Source of the DNA: Siphonodentalium dalli
Lineage: Eukaryota; Mollusca; Scaphopoda; Gadilida; Siphonodentaliidae
Length of the DNA stretch: 64,000 bases
Direction of reading: 5' to 3'
NCBI GenBank assembly: GCA_032622095.1
Contig: CP136064.1
Location: forward strand, 140,385,954 to 140,449,953
A program made the translations under genes and the position numbers. How positions within the stretch are numbered: position 1 is the first letter of the stretch; every line of letters starts with the position of its first letter. Shown piece after piece: positions 47,179 through 59,645 of the stretch. The notes beneath the pieces were generated by a model. That model did not search any database. It saw nothing but the letters and a program-made list of their open reading frames with translations, and had not been told where the DNA came from.

Positions 47179-47463
47179 CGACGCCAGCTTCGCGCATGCG
47201 CAGACGAGATCTCGGAAACGGGTGGAGCTATCGACTTGAAATATGGTTTGTGAATGTATATTGCCCCGGATACGAATTGTATCGGGTCGCCTAGCCCGTG
47301 CGACGCCAGCTTCGCGCATGCGCATACCAGATCTCGGAAACGGGTAGAGCTATCGATTTGAAATTTGGTTTTTGAATAGCCCGGACAACGTCGGATTGGG
47401 TAGAGCTATCGACTTGAAATTTGGTTTTTGAATAGCCCGGACAACGTCGGGCTCATCGGCTAG
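47179..47463 (+). mobile_element. Helitron-like element, 5'-less fragment
   Basis: Minisatellite units resume without a 5' end and finish with the same hairpin (47434-47453) and CTAG (47460-47463), followed by T and (TA)n. Confidence 0.7.
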
Positions 47464-47639
47464 TATATATATATTATAAGTGTGGAGAGCACTGGCACAG
47501 GTCGGCTATTCGATTTCTTATGTAATTATTTCTATGGAACTAGCTAAATTTTGTTAGGTTGTGTCTGAAATTTACATAAAATATTGTGTTGAGCACAAGC
47601 AAAGGATAATGATGTTGAAATTGCTAAAAAGCTAATTGA

Positions 47640-48090
47640 ACTGCGTGTTAACCAAGGTCTGAGTCTAGATCGAACGAGCATATCTCTCAAACTGGGATTT
47701 TTCTTGTAGGCAATAATCACCCGTTTGTCGAGAGGCTCGGTCAATTTAGTGTTTAATAATGCAAAGTTTTTTCTGAAAATGTTTGCGATTTCAACATTTC
47801 TACGATTGTAGAGGAAAGCACAAGAAACTTCGAGAAACACCTTTGTAGTCAATGTTAAGTCCGAACGGAAGATATGTTTTAAGTACGCCCATCCAATGAT
47901 TTTCGCGTTCTAGGCGTATTGAATCGGTTTGGTCTTCGTCGGCTAGAATTGGTGTATGTTCTATTGGCTGAAAGCTGAAATGGGATTTAATGTCATGATT
48001 AGATGACGTCGCATGAGAACCAAAGGGTTCTATGTCCCATTGGCACGTTTTGTGGGAAATAGATGTTGAAGATTCATGATCCGATTCTTC
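47640..48090 (-). pseudogene. PLE fragments: GIY-YIG C-terminal half joined to an RT-endonuclease linker
   Basis: From 48090 down to about 47825 one minus-strand frame reads CQWDIEPFGSHATSSNHDIK, then RLERENHWMGVLKTYLPFGL, the usual C-terminal end of a PLE GIY-YIG nuclease. After a frame change, 47800-47665 reads NIFRKNFALLNTKLTEPLDK and IIAYKKNPSLRDMLVRSRL, which in PLEs lies before the nuclease. The order is therefore the reverse of a single element and suggests a head-to-tail junction of two copies, or a rearrangement. Confidence 0.6.
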
Positions 48091-51000
48091 AAACTTAAAT
48101 AGCTGTAATGTTGTTGTATTTGAGTTAAACGGTTACAATATATCACAACGTGATTCCATGTAAAATATTAATACCTAAAACCAAAGAGTTTTCGTGAAAA
48201 ACGTGAAAACGTGTTTGGAGATAGAACTTTTATGCACAAAACTGCCACTTTGTCTCCGGGCTAAAAAGCACTCGGAGATAGAACGTTATGGCTCACCGGA
48301 ACTGCATATTTTGGTGCGGACTAAAGGGTTCAACAAAGGTACTGGTAAGTGGTCAGTACTGCGGGTTCGTGTTCTTGCATTTGCTTACGATTAATTCAGG
48401 TTCGTTGCAAGGTATGTTGTAGCGTGTCTGTTACACACATATTATTTATTGTTGATTTCTAGGAAGATGCGGGAAAAAAGAATTTCTCCGTTGTATTCGA
48501 ATGATATTTTAATTCAAGCTAATGACACTCACGAATCCAAAATACACACAATCTAATATTCTGAACACACCAGGTCAGTGTTAATCGCACGATATTTATC
48601 AAACGAGGATTTTATAGTCGAAAACTTAACAACAGGCGAAACTTCTTAAAGCTTTTAAAATGACGGTAAAACGATCGAAGTTACTGACGATCGGAAATCC
48701 GTACAGATTCCGCCACAAAAATCTAGATAAACCAATCATTTGACAACATCGTTGTCTCAGCATGGTCTCAAATCGCGCCCTCGGTCGGATATGAAACCCT
48801 CGCACGCGACGTGGGACCCTATCATACTCACTGTGATGAGACAACTTAAATATGATAGACACAGAAAAACACTTGATTTCCATAGAAAGTAATTTTTGGC
48901 AGTGTGTGCAAAATGGTGCATGATCTCCGGGACACGATGCCTTTACGAGTCTTGTCACAGTGGACGTGTGCTTGTGTGGTTAATAAATATCTTATATTAA
49001 GGTATTCCTTCTCATGCATGGAAATTGTTGAATCGAATAAGACAATAACGATCGTTATAACAGAACGTTTTCTTTTAAATCAAACAATATTGTGTTTCAT
49101 ACACTGTTAGAATTAACTTAAGTGTTACATGCAGTCAACTCGAACCTTGACAAAGTTAACTCGTTGTACACTGCTCTAATTCCACACAATCATTCAATAA
49201 GCTTGGGAACAAGATTATTTTATTTTAACTCGGTAACGGCCAAACGGCATAATACTATTTAATTTCCTTTTTAAAAACGAGGCCGATATAACACCATGGA
49301 CGTATATTGTAAATATAGATCGATGATAACACCCATTTCAATTGGTAATATGTTGTCAAGGTACGAGAGCAGCTGCTCACGACTCCTTCGGGTGAGACCG
49401 TGCAACGAAAAATCTTATAAAGCAAACTTCAGCAAATTATGCGCGTCAGAAACAGACACAAATTAAAACACCCTGACTGGGTTTTAAAGTTACACTTTTA
49501 AAACATGGCAAAACTGACAGAAAGGGACACAAGGACTTTAACGTTGGCACATTTTGGCTATGATTAAAATATATACCCATTGAAGACATTATTGAAAACT
49601 TATATTTTGAGACACATCTGTGTTAATATCTTAGTGAAAAAGTGTCCAGTTTGGAAAGAACTCAACACATGAGAGTAAATGCAATGACTTCCTGACTTCA
49701 ATGAACAATTTACATGATATTCGGCAAATAATATTTTCTTAGCAATCCCGAACTAACACCACATCACAATACTAATAATAATATTTTAAACTTAAAGTCA
49801 CAATGGCTCTCAGGTGTGTAAACTCGCGGCATATATTTTAATCACTTGGAACAACTCAGTTTTCAGATCTTGTCTACACTCTTGGTACACTTTAACAAAC
49901 AATAACATAAATGGGTCCAAAATTACAACATCAGATGAGATAAGATTAATTTTATTTTTAGTCGGATATGCATGTACAACAATGTGTGTTTTATATCGTT
50001 GTACATATATCCGACTATAAATAACATTGATCTTATCTCATCTTATCGGATGGTTTGATTCTGGACCCACTTATGTTATTGTTTGTTAAAGTGTACCATG
50101 CTAAAGTCTTCATTGTTCATTTGATAAATGTTATTTCTACAGGAACAATCATTTGAAAAGAGTAAAGATGCAAATATCACTGTGCTACTGTACTTTTACA
50201 ATTTTAGAGAGTTATTTGCGAAAACATTACATCATATAACTCCTTGTCGATTACGGGCATCCATCGCATCATACTTCGTATGTCCTTGACCTTCTCCGCC
50301 GGCAGCTTTTTTGTCTTAACCGTAGCTAGAACCTGAGGCAGATCATGAGTCTGCTGACTTCTGCTGTTCAAGATTAAGCTTACCTCAATAAACTTCAACT
50401 CCGCAAAGACCTAACTCACACACGGGTTATTTCTTAATTGAGTCGGATTTCTGCAACCTCTTGCAACATGAAAGAGCATAACCATTGGTTGCACTTGGTC
50501 TTACCAATGGATTACATGACTTATCTCGTCTACTGTCTACACAATCATGCAAGGCAACATGCAGGTGTGTATACTGTTGTAGAAAGTCTATATTTATTAT
50601 GTATATGTTGACAAATCATGTAATTCATTTATTTATTTTGTGTTTTTATTGTCGATTTCGGCAGTCAGGGTTATATCGCGGTCGTAGAGAAGAGAAATTA
50701 CTGAGATATTTTCACAGACAAACCACCTACCTTGGGCGAGTGCATGACCAGCAGCTCCCTCGGAAAAGCTGGTCCCAAATTCGCGAAGAACGGGAGTCAC
50801 GCGTCGTACCTCCAGCGCAGAGAGGTCTATTGGCTTGGAGTCATAAACATTACACGTTAGACAACCGAGACCCCTTTCCATGTGAACTGGGGTGACAAAC
50901 AGGTTGTCTCTAATTTCCTGAATGCATTTCCTATCCAACTTTTCATACATTTGGTTAATTAAATGACACATTTATAGTTTTTATCTTTTTTTCTGATGGA

Positions 51001-51949
51001 ATGAATTACAATGGAGAAAAACAAACTTCGTTTCGTTCGATTTTGGCCTGAACTCGCCTTTCAGGTTCTGTCTCCAATAGATCTTTCGCCGTCTATTTGA
51101 CCAATATTGAACTGAATAAGTATGTTTAACTTCTAAATATCAGACGAGTTTCTATTTCGTACGCAATATCCGATGAGGCTTAAATAGAAGTGGTCCCATT
51201 TTTCTGCCTGGTTGAACATTTCTGATTATAACCTAATATGTTATATATGAACGTACATGTGTCATGTGGGTGTACAATGCATATCCCGCAAAAATATGTT
51301 ACAACCATGACTATTTTCATGTTAGCAAATTCGAACAGGAAGACCCAAAACCCCATAAACTAAACATTCCGGCGTCCCTATGCATGGCTATGTTTGCGTG
51401 CTTCGGGACTTTGCATGAACTTTGGGAATATAAGTACACTATATATACGATAACCATACTATTTTTGTATTAGTTCAATTTAATATATAGTCATAAATAA
51501 TATACATGTATATAATAATAAATATATCGAAATAAGAAGGTTCTCAAGAGAGGAGGACGAACTAGGGTTGGAATTGCCAGAGCAAGAACGTTCTATCTCC
51601 CGCAACGTTATGCAGTGGCATGGATTTTTGCTGCATATTATTTCAAGGCAAAAGGGTTCTATCTCCATATACCGACTAAAACAAGCCGCGGTGCGGGGTT
51701 AAACGATAAGCAATGAGTAACAAAATATGTAAATTGGTAGCAGGGTCATATCTACGTAAGATCAACATATATAGAATGAAAGTGATATGAACAAATCGTG
51801 AGAAATGCCTGTTTACATCATTGTATATTATCGCATATTTTTCATAGCAGCCATTCGTCAATTTTTGTATATCGTCATTTTCATTGGCTAAGGAGATAGA
51901 ACCTTTTTGTTCGGACGAATTTGTTCGTTATGGAGATAGAGCCTAAATG
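48091..51949. other. No confident gene
   Basis: AT-rich, with scattered ggagatagaac words (48218, 48268, and inverted at about 51590, 51655; again at 51890). Two minus-strand ORFs look protein-like but unassigned: 50204-50398 (VKTKKLPAEKVKDIRSMMRW) and 50633-50971 (IDLSALEVRRVTPVLREFGT). Neither has a family match I can name. Confidence 0.3.
49880..50102. repeat. Fold-back element of about 220 bp
   Basis: Arms of about 100 bp: ggtacactttaacaaacaat at the left and its complement at the right, also sharing agatgagataaga and tagtcggata words. The centre is short (tgtgtgttttat). Non-coding MITE-like. Confidence 0.75.
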
Positions 51950-52224
51950 CACTGCGTTTTACGAACGAATGGTGCATATAGGGTAAAGTATGTTTGGTTC
52001 ATTCGATAGAAAATTCTAATCCGATTCCAATGATACCCATAACTCATTTTCCCGCCAAAATGGACATAGAACCATTTGGTTCTCATGCGACGATGAGTTG
52101 AAATGATCGGAAATTTGCATGCACTGGAAAGATGATTAGACATTCTAACTTTGAGAGAGGTTTTTGTTTGTCCAACATATTGTATACGGCATCTTTTGCA
52201 TGTGATTAAGTAAATTACATTTTT
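51950..52224 (-). pseudogene. PLE GIY-YIG nuclease, N-terminal half (element at 52-55.7 kb)
   Basis: The minus strand reads NVIYLITCKRCRIQYVGQTK, then TSLKVRMSNHLSSACKFP, a clear PLE GIY-YIG core with its Cys pair. At about 52110 it runs into sequence that, on the opposite strand, matches the 48.0-kb GIY-YIG fragment (MDIEPFGSHAT on the plus strand), so the domain is cut by an inverted junction. Confidence 0.6.
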
Positions 52225-54059
52225 AGAATCACAATTAAGTTCGTATGCATTTGATACGATATGCGTGTTTGTTCGCTGGTGAAAGTGTTACTAGTATTGA
52301 GATATCCCATTGTATTGATGTAACATCGTTTTTTGTGACAAAATGAGGCTGAACCATTACCCAACACCGGCCAATTTTGCCGTATCCTTGTTGGCTCAGT
52401 CGATGTTGGGTCATGGCGTAACGATTCCAATTCTCTGAAAGTTTCGGACTTTACTTGGCGCAGTAATCTACTAGAGTAGCCGCGCGGTCGTAAAGCCTGG
52501 AACAGCACTGAACAAGCTTGATTTGGGTCGCTTCTGTTCGTGCAGTTCCGGTGGTATCGAATGATTTGAGATTTAATCAATCCATTGAAAAGTTTTGGCG
52601 GATGGAAAGATTTACGATGAAGAAGCTGGTGAGAGTCCGTTGGTTTCGTAAAGAGTTTTGTATCTAAAATGTTGCATGATGTAAATTGTGGGCCCTTTAA
52701 ATATTGTTAAATCAAGGAAATCAATGCTGGTTTGCGATATTGATTCTTTGAGTTTGATTGATTCATCATGACTGTTCAAGATGTACAAGAACACCCTAAA
52801 CCCATCCAGACCATGAGTCCAAATGATAAATATGTCGTCCAAGAATCTATAATAGGCTAATGGTTGTTTATCAGATTTGGCTAGGGCGCCTTTCTCCCAC
52901 TCTGCAACAAAAATTGAGCAAAATTAGGACTAAACTTATTTCCCATACTGCAGCCGGAGACCTGTAAATAATATCGTCCATTAAATTCAAAGTCATTCCC
53001 TTTAAGAGAAAGTTCTAATAATTGAAGTATTTCATCTCCAGGTCTATGAGGATCATGGTGGAAATCAAATGCATTCTTAATTGACTTTAATCCGGCATCG
53101 ATTCCAATATTTGTATACATAGATTCCACGTCGAGACTAATTAGGTAAGCAGAAGATGGGACTTCAATTTTTGACAATTTAATGAGGAAGTCCTCCGTGT
53201 CTTTTAGATAGCTCGGATGGCGGGTAGCAATTGGTTTCAAATAGAAATCAATAAACTCCGAAATGTGGTACGATTCCGACGCTACGTCACTTATGATGGG
53301 GCGTCCGGGTGGTGTGTATGGATTAGTCCAACAGATCAAAGGTTTATGTATTTTAGATAGCAAATAAAATGTCCTATTATTGGATTCAGGTTTTGCAATT
53401 AAATACTGAACATGTTTTTTCTTTAAAACGTCCTGGTCCAGCAAGCTTTTGAGAATGAGATTGAATTTTAAAACATTGGATTTCCAAATTGGCTCATCCA
53501 ATGGTTTGTAATATTTAGTGTTGCTTAATTGGCGCATCGCTTCTAGAATGTAATTTTCTTTAGACATGATGACGAGCGAGCTGCCTTTGTCACAAGGTTT
53601 TATTACAATGTTTTTATTGCTGCGAAGGGTTTTTAGTGCAGTTCTTTCAACTTTAGTGAGGTTATCCTCGTTGTGAAATTTTGGTAAATTTGTAATGTCG
53701 GTTTTGACTAAGCCAGTGACCTCGGGAATTGATTTGTCAATCTGGCGATCAGTGGGGGTCCACATCGAAGGTTCTTTAAATTGATCTTCTAAACCTGTCG
53801 AATTGCGAAAGAAATCAGCCATAGCTGTTACCTCCCTAAATTGCATGCTTGTTGGACCGCCGTTCATTTTCATGGCATACATAGAGTCTGGTAAAACCAA
53901 TGTTCCATCCTCCGTCTCAACAACATGTGGTGTTTCTTTGAGATCGGGTGGGGTAGGAATAAAGTTTAGACCATACCTAAGTAATGATTTCTCACCAGCG
54001 CTCAGAGAAAGGTCGGGTACAAGATTGACTATCTCGGTGCCGAGACCGACTCTTTCCAC
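52225..54059 (-). pseudogene. Penelope-like reverse transcriptase (two frameshifts)
   Basis: From 54059 the minus frame carries the N-terminal PLE region (IVIKPCDKGSSLVIMSKENY, EAMRQLSNTKYYKPLD), FYLLSKIHKP, PPGRPIISDVASESYHI, motif A ISLDVESMYTNI and GCSMGNKFSPNFAQFL. A frameshift near 52914 leads to YRFLDDIFIIW at about 52840 (LDD as the catalytic pair) and SIDFLDLTIFKGP; a second near 52690 leads to LIKSQIIRYHRNC and LFQALRPRGYSSRLLRQVK. The Cys motif region and GIY-YIG follow at 52224-51950. Order and motifs match full-length PLE proteins. It lies directly downstream of its own ORF1 (54085-55515). Confidence 0.85.
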
Positions 54060-54084
54060 ATGGCTGGTGCCCTTCTGAGAGATT

Positions 54085-55515
54085 AGTTTAAATTACCTTT
54101 AAATATGTTAGTCCAGCCGTGGTAGATTTTCGCCGCCGTCTGTGATGTCCAGCGGATGTTGTCATTCTCCACGTGAAAGTCGCGGGGGTATTGCCTGTAT
54201 GACCTTGAGGTTCTGTGTCTGACGAGCTTGGCTGTTAATGGCACGCAGAACTTCCTGGTCTCTAGAATCTAAACTAGATGAGATATTTATTTCCTGAAAA
54301 TGAAGTGTCGCATTAGGAAAAACTTTTCGGAAATTACAAACCATGTTAGTTACCCTGCTTTTAGCTGTGGTGCCTGCTGTTTTGCCTTTGTCGTTGTCTG
54401 TCTTCCAGTCCTCGCCGTTGTTAATGCCAATACTGATGATGACGTGGTGATGTGTCTTTTCTGGCTTCGACTTCAGTTTGTGGGCGATCTTGCCGAAATG
54501 ACCTAAATTGCCACCTGGGTAAGAAGCAATACAAACATTTTTTTGGAGGATCGACATCGATCCGGGACACATTAGAAGAGCCTAAAATAACAACAGGGTT
54601 TTTCATCTGTTTAGGGAAGGACCAATCCTTCTTAGGGCCAGGTTGACGAAATTTATAAAATTTGGATACCTTAGGTGATGTTGATAATACCTCGGCATAT
54701 GATGGTGATGATGTTGAAATCGCTGGCGATGTCATCGAAGCAATGGAACCAACAGGCGAAGGAGGGCTGGAAGAGATGTGCTTTGGTGGTGTTGTTCTCT
54801 TGGCTTGTGAATTTTGAAGTGATGTATTTGGTTGAGTGGATATGCGTGACGTCCGTGGTTTTGGTGCAGGTCGCTGTGGATGTGGTGTGGCTTTGACGCG
54901 TTTTTGGTGTGGATCTCACAGACGACGATGTTGTCTGATCCCTGGCTGGACTATCCTGAAATTGAAGCTGGCGAGCGATTAGTGGGGGAGGGTAACTGAC
55001 CACGTTTGTTTTTATGAGTTTGGACGCCAACTCGTGTACCTATCGAGGATTGTAGATTACCACAGATGCTCAAGAACTTTGATTTTGTCTCATTAGTTAA
55101 TTTGGTGCCAAAATTCTTCAGTCTCCATTTTAATGCCGTGTCACGTGCTCGGTCGAAGTCAAGGGTTTTAGAAGAAAGAGACTTCAATTTCTGATTCCGT
55201 TTTCCGATAATACTTGACCAAAGTTTTCATGGAGTTTAAACCCCACTCAAAAGCGTCCGCTTTAAGCGAATTGAAGACATCCTCACAGGGGAGCACTGGT
55301 CGGAATGTCTTCTTTCGTCCTGACTCTACGATGGCCGAAAAGCCTTTCGGAAGGACCTTCTTCTCCAAACGGTCCTGTAAAAAATTAATATGGTGCCAAA
55401 GTTGTAGAATTTTGTACAGCAACTTTACTAGATTTGAATGGTCTAAATAAGCCTGGTCTTTTTGCCGCTCTGGGCGGTTCGTTTTTCCACGTTTAGGTTG
55501 TTTTGGTTGAGTCAT
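54085..55515 (-). pseudogene. PLE ORF1 with SGNH-hydrolase-like domain (several frameshifts)
   Basis: ATG at 55515 starts a basic N-terminus (MTQPKQPKRGKTNRPERQKD), followed in other frames by LKWRLKNFGTKLTNETKSKF and a Ser/Thr-rich linker. Near 54590 the frame shows VVILGSSNVSRI (block I position), then CIASYPGGNLGHFGKIAHKL, HHHVIISIGINN and FPNATLHFQEINIS, and finally VENDNIRWTSQTAAKIYHGW. These are the strands of a GDSL/SGNH esterase-like fold. The expected catalytic Ser is in a GSSN rather than GDSN block, and the catalytic DxxH position reads DNIR, so the fold may be inactive here. Esterase-like domains occur in ORF1 of several retroelements. At least four frame changes make it a pseudogene. 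Confidence 0.65.
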
Positions 55516-55639
55516 TTTGATCCAGGACTTGAATTTTGGCTGTGAATAAAGGTAATGATTAGTAACATATAATACACAAAGAACGGAACGCGAAGATATA
55601 AAATAAAAAATAAAAAAGTACTTAGGAGCGCGCTGTCAA

Positions 55640-55680
55640 GTTGCCTCAACGTTTCGGTAGAATTACCTTCTTCAGGAAGC
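55640..55680 (-). ncRNA. Hammerhead-like motif upstream of PLE ORF1
   Basis: On the minus strand CTGAAGA (55675-55669) is followed by a 4-bp stem (GGTA/TACC) with ATTC loop and GAAACG. It resembles the hammerhead core and the candidate at 16011-16041, and it sits where a PLE terminal repeat is expected. The stem is shorter and offset by one unpaired A, so this is weaker. Confidence 0.25.
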
Positions 55681-55848
55681 AAGCTAGGTTCGAATGTTTA
55701 GCGTAATTGTGATTTTGGGGCTAACCCCGGGATCTTCAGAAGGACCGATTGGTCCTCCTCTTAACCCCTCATGTTTTTTGCCTTTAATTGAGAAATACAT
55801 AAAAAAAAATTAAAAAAAAGGGAACAAGTTTTAACAAATATTTTCTTT

Positions 55849-56510
55849 CATTTCTTCTTTTTCCTTCTTTTCGATTTTGGTTTCTCGCTAGAAGATGGAG
55901 GTGATGTTGTTTGTCTAGCTTGCTGCATTAGTTGGAGTAGTTGTTGTTCTCTACGTTTATGTTCTTCTTTCCTCAGATTTTGCTCTTCCCAAAATGTGTC
56001 CTTTTCTTCTTGAGCTTATTTCTCAACATCCGTGGGCGACGCCGGCCTCTCGATATACAACGGCGTCGCAGGGGCGGTGAAAATCCGCCCCTGGTGGAAA
56101 CTGGCAAGGTGGTGAATCCAGCTCCACTGGGAAGCTGGCGGTAGGCACGTCCCTGGTGGTGTCGGCGTCCCTGTCTCCGCCTGCATCGGTGACGACAGCA
56201 GGGACCTCCGGCAGATCAACGGAGTCCCTGTTAGCTGGTGTGACGTCATGCGGGGGGAGCTGGGCGTCTCTCAGCTCGCCCCTGTATCCACTTGGCTCTT
56301 CTCTCGGCGTCCCTTCTCTTCCCGGAGGGGGTCTTCTTCCGCCACTTCTTTCTCTTCTGATCCCAGAGGTCCAGATTCCCGTACCGGATGGTAGGTCGCT
56401 GGTGGAGTCCAGCTTCCGAGGTACCGCCAGGGTACTGCTGGAACAGTCCGGTACTCCAAGGATAAACGCACATTGCCTCCCTGAGGGTCTATTCTCATTG
56501 CACGCACGCG
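55849..56510 (-). pseudogene. Coding remnant with strongly basic C-terminus
   Basis: The distal frame reads EEKDTFWEEQNLRKEEHKRR, then QQARQTTSPPSSSEKPKSKR and a run of Lys before TGA at about 55849. A TAA near 56012 separates it from upstream sequence in the same frame (IYERPASPTDVEK). Farther upstream, other frames carry Pro/Glu-rich peptide (SGPLGSEEKEVAEEDPLREE). Local GC content is higher than the surroundings. It may be another retroelement ORF; the family is not recognised. Confidence 0.4.
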
Positions 56511-56542
56511 TGCGATTAATCGCAGCGATTTTTAAGGTCGAG
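56484..56542 (+). repeat. Inverted-repeat partner, left
   Basis: gggtctattctcattgcacg, then cgtgcgattaatcgcagcga. Its inverted copy lies at 58806-58870, 2.3 kb away. Confidence 0.65.
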
Positions 56543-58805
56543 CGGCTCTATATGTGTGTTCGATGGCATTCCTTCCTCCCATTGCTAAGAGTTCCCCCAA
56601 TAGGGGTGGGGTCTGACGAACACATTCATACACAGGTCTAGGGTAGGTTGGAGGATGATAAAGTACTTTCGGTTGGGGTTGACCACACACAGGCCTATAT
56701 ATGCTGACACATTAACTTTAATTTTCCTCAGTTAGATTTACTCAGGTATAAGTTGAGTATAACGAGCCATGCCATCAAAATGACATAAGTTTTGAGGACA
56801 CAATTATATCTAGCTAAGTATAATTAGAAATAGAGGGTTCAATTCCATGTAGTTGGGCATAAATATGCATATTTTATTCCAGCTTGAAACGTATATTACA
56901 CTATATAGTACGATCACAACCCAGATTACAGGAGTTTTATGTATATAATTGTTATTACACTCAAGATTATCAAAAGTGTACGAATCAAGTGGTTGAATTA
57001 GATCTTTCAACATTTTACCTTATAGTTTTTAATAGCTCGGTCTGACAAAAATCGTCTTTCTGAATAAAGCTCATTTAAAACATTTGTACTCAAACATATG
57101 ATATCCAGTAAAAATTATGGGGAAAGAGGGGATTAGACCCCAATTTGTTGGGAGAAAAACAAATAGATTTGCATGCAGGGAGGATGGTAGACCCATGGTT
57201 GGGAGGGAGTTTTATGTTCAACCCTGTGTATGAACTTTTTTTTTTTCAGACCCCCTCCCCCATCATCGAGTGCTCATTTGTATAGCCACTGGCAACAGCG
57301 CCAATGCGGTACTATAATTGACGAACCACCATTCAAATAGAATAAGTGATGGGACTCAGATTTCGACCTTAAGAGTCACACACGCATCGTTTCAGGTCGA
57401 ATTATGTCGCCAGGACGCTGTTCGCATGCATGGGCGATTGATTTCAATTTGATAGCCATTGGCGGCTTATCATCAGTGATGGCACATGCTAAACGGCACA
57501 TTACTATCAATCTATATATTCACAACCTTGGGTACAGTGTTGCGCGAGACTGACAGGTAATATAATTCGACTGAATTCTACAAAAATCACCACTGATGCT
57601 AGCTATATGTTGGAAACTTCTTTCCAAGCCATTTCCTTTCCGTACTTCATTTATTATTTTATCGCCCATCAGTTATGAGAATGACTGTACCCGGGTAGTA
57701 TATGTGACCGAGTGAACCATGCCATTCTGTGTAGCGGCTATCTCGATGACGAGGTTGGTTGCATAAGATGACTGGTCACGAATAGGACGTGGTTGTTTGA
57801 GGAAGGTAATTGATCACGAATCGCTCTGTGTTATGTTAAGGGTCAGACGCACGTTTTGCCAAAAAATTCCTGGTATTTCAAAATGTATTTTCTCTAAATC
57901 TATCAGAATCTATCAGGAATATCTTTGTGAAATTTTGTACAAGAGATTATTGTGGTACCATACATAAGAACCATTGGACATTTGGTTATTATAATCTCAT
58001 TTACTTTACTTTTATGGCATGAAAAATCTTAAAAAATTCACTGTGTTCAGGGACCGAGAACTACTGTAAAACAGATTTTTTTCGAAAGTGCATTTCATAT
58101 AATACATGATATCATATCTGAAGATCATGAGAGGAGACTTAATTTTTCTTGATTCATGAAATTAAATGATTATTTTCATTCAGAAAGACAACTACCATAA
58201 ATATTTTTTTATTATTGAGAATTTGCATGCCATGTTTGTTGGTCATTGAAAAATTGGGCTCAGTTGAGTTATGGGTCATGGGTTCATAACCAAGTTAAAT
58301 CTGACCACCATATCTCTTAACACTGTGGCCTAATTTCTGTTGATTGCTCCCTGCTTGAGTGGACAGCACCACATTTGAACATTTGTTTTCATTGGGCTGG
58401 CATATTTGTGACTGCTTTATTTTTCATTATAATACTTGGGGTATGATGCTATAATATGCAATTAAAAAGCTAACTCAACATTATGATACTAATGAAGCCT
58501 CCTCTCATGGAGTCAAGACAATAAGCTATTTGATGGTTGACATGTTGTTTGAATTTATAAATTTTTCTGGCAGTTCTCGGTACCTAAAGGGACAGAAACG
58601 AAACGAATATTTTCAACCTCTCAATTGTATTAAAATCCATTATTGTTATTGTCTCTTTATAATTGCTTTGATTCTATATATAATGAAAATTATCATATGT
58701 AAAATTCAAGATTGTTCACCAGATAGATCCAAAGAAATTCTTTGTTGAAAATCACTTGCCATTTCTGGCTGGATTTACTGTGATTTATGCAAAACGTGCG
58801 TCTCC
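56543..58805. other. No gene seen between the inverted repeats
   Basis: AT-rich DNA without supported ORFs. If the 60-bp inverted repeats are element ends, this is the body of a 2.4-kb non-autonomous element. Confidence 0.35.
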
Positions 58806-58870
58806 CCCTTAACACGCACCTTAAAAAACGCTGCGATTAATCGCACGCGCGTGTGCAATGAGTATAGACC
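58806..58870 (-). repeat. Inverted-repeat partner, right
   Basis: Reverse complement of 56484-56542 with a few changes (tgcgattaatcgcacgcgcg, then gtgcaatgagtatagaccct). Confidence 0.65.
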
Positions 58871-59645
58871 CTGAGCCTGGGTAAGTGTCCAGCTAAGGAT
58901 ATCCACAATGCGCAGTTTATCCAAGGCAGCGACAACGACAGAAGGGATTAGCAACATAATCCTCTGCCAAGTCCAAATCAGCTCACGCCGGAATCGCTCG
59001 GGCGGCTAGGATCTTTTCAGATCGGCCACACAACTCACAAGCGATCCCGCTCAGCCGGCCGGAACAGCGACAAATCATAGAGCGCAGAGCATGTATAACC
59101 TGCCCGCTCAACGGCTAGCCGAGGAATTCCAATTCGAATGTTTAGGTTTTTCCGTGGATCTTATATACCCGTGTGAGATAAGCTCACATTGTGCTCCAGG
59201 GTTTCGAGAGACGTGTCAACAGCTATGTTCCTGTGTAAAACACACAGTGAAACAATGCTTACAAAATGTTTAGCGCCGACACGAGGCTCATGTTTCCTCA
59301 AGATCGCGCGTTCTTAATGGGTTGTGTAATGGCTACCGGAAGCCCCTAATTTCTGGTGTTTTTCGTTGACCTTACATGCAGGGACGTGGCTAGATCTAGG
59401 GTCTCCGTTGGAGGGGTGTCCACCTTGATAATTCCAACTGTATCCCCCCTTGAATCAGACCAGAGACTAGGTTTTGCATAATTCCATTTGCACCCCCCCC
59501 CCCCCCCCCGTTGAATCAAACCAAACACCCCTTGAATCAGTCCAAAGGTTTTTTGCATGATTTCATTCCCTCCTTGCACCTAAGTGTTCACAGGCCTAAT
59601 AGCCTATTTATAAACCATGGTTCTATCTACCCGGTATGATAATAA
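58871..59645. other. No gene seen; C-rich repeat
   Basis: Holds a short set of ccccttgaatcagaccaa repeats at about 59440-59545 with a run of about 16 C near 59494. Otherwise featureless. Confidence 0.4.

Noticed and set aside
46029-47325. Many ORFs on both strands (REAGVARARRPDKIRI and similar)
   Set aside because: They arise from the 122-bp Helitron-internal repeat and recur identically at 59.7-60.3 kb.
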